Assembly (NCBI GenBank): GCA_010094045.1
Contig: ML986593.1
Location: forward strand, 431,032-495,031
DNA length: 64,000 nt
DNA from: Lojkania enalia
Lineage: Eukaryota > Ascomycota > Dothideomycetes > Pleosporales
Direction of reading: 5' to 3'
Shown: positions 60,745 through 64,000 of the stretch, in pieces
Layout of the letters: each line of letters begins with the position of its first letter
Numbering within the stretch: the first letter of the stretch is position 1
Program-made: the position numbers and the translations under genes
Notes under the pieces: model-generated
Told to the model about the DNA's origin: nothing
What the model saw: only the letters and a program-made list of their open reading frames with translations
Databases searched by the model: none

Positions 60745-62397
60745 TCTTTTTCAAAATTCAAGAGGGCTATGGAGGTGGGAGAGAAAGAAAGTATGGATAG
60801 TGCATGGTTTGGAGTTTAATATCCTGGGTGGTTTGTTCGTCTTGATTGCCTTGGGTTTTGGTTCCCTTTGTTCGTTTTGGAAGTTTGATGTCCTGCATAT
60901 CCAATCTATCAAATTTTCATCGCGATGGGGTTGGGGTTTGTTTTAGGAGGTTAAGGGAGCATGCGGTATGGGTGGACCACATAAGTTGTGCCATGAGCGG
61001 TGGGCATGATCTATTGGCGGCTTCGAGCACGCGCTCAGCGCTCTAGAACATGAAATCACGGCGGTATCCAAGCATTCTATATCTGGCATATTGCCGCTTA
61101 GGGCGGATCGTGTGTGCAGTTTAATTGTGGACAATGAGCTACATGGATACACTGTGATATACCTTAGTCCATTCACGGAAATGGTACGAGGGATTATCGG
61201 TTCCGGTTGCTGTCTTCATGAGTATAGATATGCGTTGCGGCCTGTACCCTGCTGCTTCACGTGCGGGACTGTGCTCCATATATTTCTTCTCAGAAGGAGG
61301 GGGGAGGGGGAATGAATAGGATTCGATGTCGAGGTGTACCTCTGGCCTGAGCTAGTTCGCATGCCATTCGATATGTAGACCTCCCTATTATCAGCCATTC
61401 CACGTCCATTCGGCCCAGTGAGGTCAAAGGCAATTGTCCACTGTCATATTCTATTTCGACCAGACCTGCCAATACGCTGCTGACTCTGGGACTGCTCGTC
61501 TGGCGGCACTCCGATATCATTTTCGTTATCAACATCAGCCCATCGAAAAACACGCCTTCCGGAGATGGGCTTACGAGCGATGTCGGACCCCCGGTCTGCA
61601 TGAAGCCTGCAGGGCTCATCACAGTTAGAGGCACCCCCCCGCCCAGGACTACACCTATGCCATTCCCCGTCACGTGCTAGCTAGCGAGCTCTCCCCACAA
61701 AGCTCTTCATCATGGCCCGGTTTTGTGGCCGTGAAGAGCAGCGCGAACGCTACGGTAGCGGACGACGCCGCCTATGACGCCAAGGTGCATGCCCGACGTG
61801 TTTGGTGTTTGTGCGCCTTTGGAAAGCGAGTGTGGGAGAGCGCTGATCGAGCCTACACGGTATCCAGTAGGTAATGTCGAAGGCCGGATGACTGCCCCGC
61901 CCGCAACGGGCGATGGAATTGGGCAGCGCTAGACGAGCGGATATTGTGCGAGCGGGAGCATGACGTCGAGGCGCGGCGCCTAGGCTGTCCTCTGCATGGG
62001 CGCCCACCGTGCTTGAGACGAACAGGGCTTAGACGCTCCTCTCCAACCTCCACCGCACGAGCTGCTTCTGTTCTGTGCGTCAAACAAACGGCACAGGCCC
62101 TCTGCTCCCCAGCCTCCGCCTCCTCCAACTATAGAGCATCGCGCCTCACCCACCTCAGCCTGATCCTCCCGGACTCGATTGCGTTTCACAGCGTTCGAGA
62201 GAGCAGGCCTAAACTCCCTGCAATCTGGGGCCATTCCCATCGCTTATCTAGTGCCCGCTCCCAGCTCCATACTGCTGCATCCTAACCAAGCTTTCGAGCT
62301 CCCGCTCCTTTTTCCCTCCTTCCACTACCTTTATCCTACATTTTTCCTTTAACCTTAACTCCTTCCATCCCCCAGGAAAGCATTCAGCGTTGGCACA
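60745..62397. promoter_or_regulatory. Upstream region of glycogen synthase
   Basis: There is 1.65 kb without a supported gene. A minus-strand open frame at 61,290-61,673 has no family signature. The last 110 bp before the glycogen synthase ATG (62,290-62,395) is strongly pyrimidine-rich on the plus strand, typical of well-expressed filamentous-fungal promoters. Confidence 0.5.
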
Positions 62398-64000
62398 ATG
62401 GGCGAGCCTCAGACGCGCGACGTGAGCAACCACGTCCTGTTCGAGATTGCGACCGAAGTTGCGAATCGAGGTATGCCTGGCCCCAATTGAGCCCGTGGAG
62501 CCATCACACTCATCCCCTGCAGTCGGCGGTATCTACTCTGTCCTCAAGTCGAAAGCTCAGGTGACTACGGCTGAGTATGGTTCGGCATACACATTGCTGG
62601 GCCCGCTGAATAGGCAATCGGTAGGTCGAACGGGCGCAATGGCTGGCATGCCGCGGCTGACCTCAATTGAAGGCCGCAGTCGAGGTCGAGGAGCTCGAGC
62701 CAAAAGATCCGGCCCTAGCAGCGACCATCCAGTCCATGGGCGAGCGAGGAATCAAGACCCTGTACGGCCGGTGGCTCATTGACGGCGCGCCGAGGGTCCT
62801 TCTCTTCGAAACCGGCACCGCCTACAATTATCTCGATGAGTGGAAGGGCGATTTGTGGACCGTTGCTGGCATCCCCTCGCCGCCAAACGACCACGAGACA
62901 AATGAAGCCATCGTTTTTGGCTATCTGATTGCTTGGTTCTTGGGAGAGGTAAGGAGAATAAGCTCTCGCGTCTACTGGCAAGGTACTAATTTTGCGGCTA
63001 GTATGTCCACCACGAAAGAAAGCGAGCCGTTATTGCCCACTTCCATGAATGGCTCGCTGGTGTTGCCATCCCTCTATGCAAGAAGAGACGCATTGATGTG
63101 ACAACCATCTTTACCACTCACGCCACCATCCTCGGTCGCTATCTTTGCGCCGGCTCCGTCGATTTCTACAATAACCTCCAATATTTTGATGTGGATGCTG
63201 AGGCCGGAAAGCGTGGTATTTACCACCGATATTGCATCGAGCGTGCTTCTGCGCACTCTGCCGATGTTTTCACCACCGTCTCACACATCACCGCGTATGA
63301 GAGCGAGCATCTTTTGAAGCGAAAGCCAGACGGCGTACTACCGAACGGTCTGAATGTCAAGAAGTTCTCGGCAACTCATGAGTTCCAGAATCTCCATCAG
63401 CAGTCTAAAATGAGGATCAATGACTTTGTTCGGGGTCATTTCTACGGCCACAACGATTTTGATCCCGATAACACCATCTACATGTTTACTGCAGGACGAT
63501 ATGAATACCGGAATAAAGGTGTCGACATGTTTATTGAGTCGTTAGCAAGGCTGAATCACCGGATGAAGTCCGCTGGCTCAACCATGACTGTCGTCGCCTT
63601 CATCATTCTGCCGGCGCAAACACAGTCGCTGACAGTGGAGGCATTGAAAGGACAGGCAGTCATAAAGTCTCTACATGATACAATCAAAGTCATCGAGGAA
63701 AATGTGGGCAAGAAACTCTTTGAACGCTCATTAGCGTGGCAAGAAGGGCAGGAACTTCCGGAAGACAAGGAACTCCTATCTGCATCCGACAAGATTATGC
63801 TCCGTCGCCGATTATTCGCCATGAAGCGACACCACTTGCCACCAATTGTTACGCACAACATGGTAAATGATGCCGAAGACCCAGTCTTAAATCAGCTCCG
63901 CCGCTGCCAGCTTTTCAACCATCCCTCAGATCGAGTCAAGGTGGTGTTCCATCCTGAATTCCTGAATTCCGCAAACCCTGTCCTCCCCATGGACTATGAA
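62398..64000 (+). CDS. GSY1: Glycogen synthase (GT3), 3' end cut by window
   Basis: CDS is join(62398..62470,62523..62620,62673..62948,63002..>64000). All three introns (52, 52 and 53 nt) keep the frame. The visible 482 residues are the N-terminal two thirds of a fungal glycogen synthase (full length is usually about 700). The UDP-glucose-dependent enzyme extends alpha-1,4-glucan chains in the cytosol. Signs are the start [20 protein letters not shown], then [12 protein letters not shown] (the KxGG-like nucleotide-binding turn of GT3), then [20 protein letters not shown], then [33 protein letters not shown] follows, then [13 protein letters not shown], an Arg-rich regulatory-type stretch, and [20 protein letters not shown]. 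No stop lies in frame up to base 64,000. The phosphorylated C-terminus is outside the window. Confidence 0.95.

Noticed and set aside
61290..61673. 127-codon minus-strand frame upstream of glycogen synthase
   Set aside because: No recognisable family or splice partner; kept only as part of the intergenic description.
31795..64000. A secondary-metabolite or defence gene cluster
   Set aside because: The genes are unrelated housekeeping functions in mixed orientation; no backbone synthase, nuclease-helicase system or toxin-antitoxin-like pair was seen.

Overview
The window looks like nuclear DNA of a filamentous ascomycete (Pezizomycotina). Genes carry short GT..AG introns of about 45-240 nt with CTAAC/CTGAC-like branch sites. 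The proteins are typical of such fungi: condensin Ycg1, COG2, an NADH pyrophosphatase, glycogen synthase, a HET-domain relic, a Pth11-like rhodopsin-fold protein and a homeobox/C2H2 factor. Several stretches carry the CpA-to-TpA signature of repeat-induced point mutation (RIP). A leotiomycete is possible, but the sequence alone does not prove it.

Layout. Bases 1 to about 10,000 are a heavily RIP-mutated, very AT-rich block. It holds one Ty3/gypsy element on the minus strand and the start of a second, head-to-tail, with three LTR copies. From about 10.1 to 31.8 kb is a degenerate zone. It contains a homeobox-C2H2 pseudogene (10.8-13.0 kb), an unrecognised intact gene (13.9-15.0 kb), a Tad-like LINE relic (16.3-19.3 kb), a DUF3433-like membrane protein with a frameshift (19.4-21.3 kb), an intact rhodopsin-fold membrane protein (24.4-25.7 kb) and a HET-domain pseudogene (29.3-30.9 kb). 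From 31.8 kb to the end is a gene-dense housekeeping region.

The housekeeping region holds, in order: mitochondrial ribosomal protein uL1m (+), COG2 (-), NADH pyrophosphatase NPY1 (+), a mitochondrial-type cysteine synthase (-), condensin HEAT subunit YCG1/CND3 (+), a secreted GPI-type S41 peptidase (-), an acyl-CoA dehydrogenase (+), an Nrp1-like RRM/RanBP2 zinc-finger protein (-), an F-box-like protein (+), a GT25 glycosyltransferase (-), a Ras-association/PH protein (+) and glycogen synthase (+, cut by the window end). COG2/NPY1, cysteine synthase/condensin, Nrp1-like/F-box and GT25/RA-PH are divergent pairs. uL1m/COG2 and NPY1/cysteine synthase converge with about 100 bp between stops. 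The genes do not form a metabolic cluster. The main story is a contrast between a RIP-scarred, transposon-rich flank with decaying regulatory and HET genes and a conserved block beside it.

I worked out the splice structures by joining reading frames across GT..AG boundaries and checking that the phase was kept. No RNA evidence was available. I found no convincing tRNA, rRNA, CRISPR array or unknown multi-gene system.
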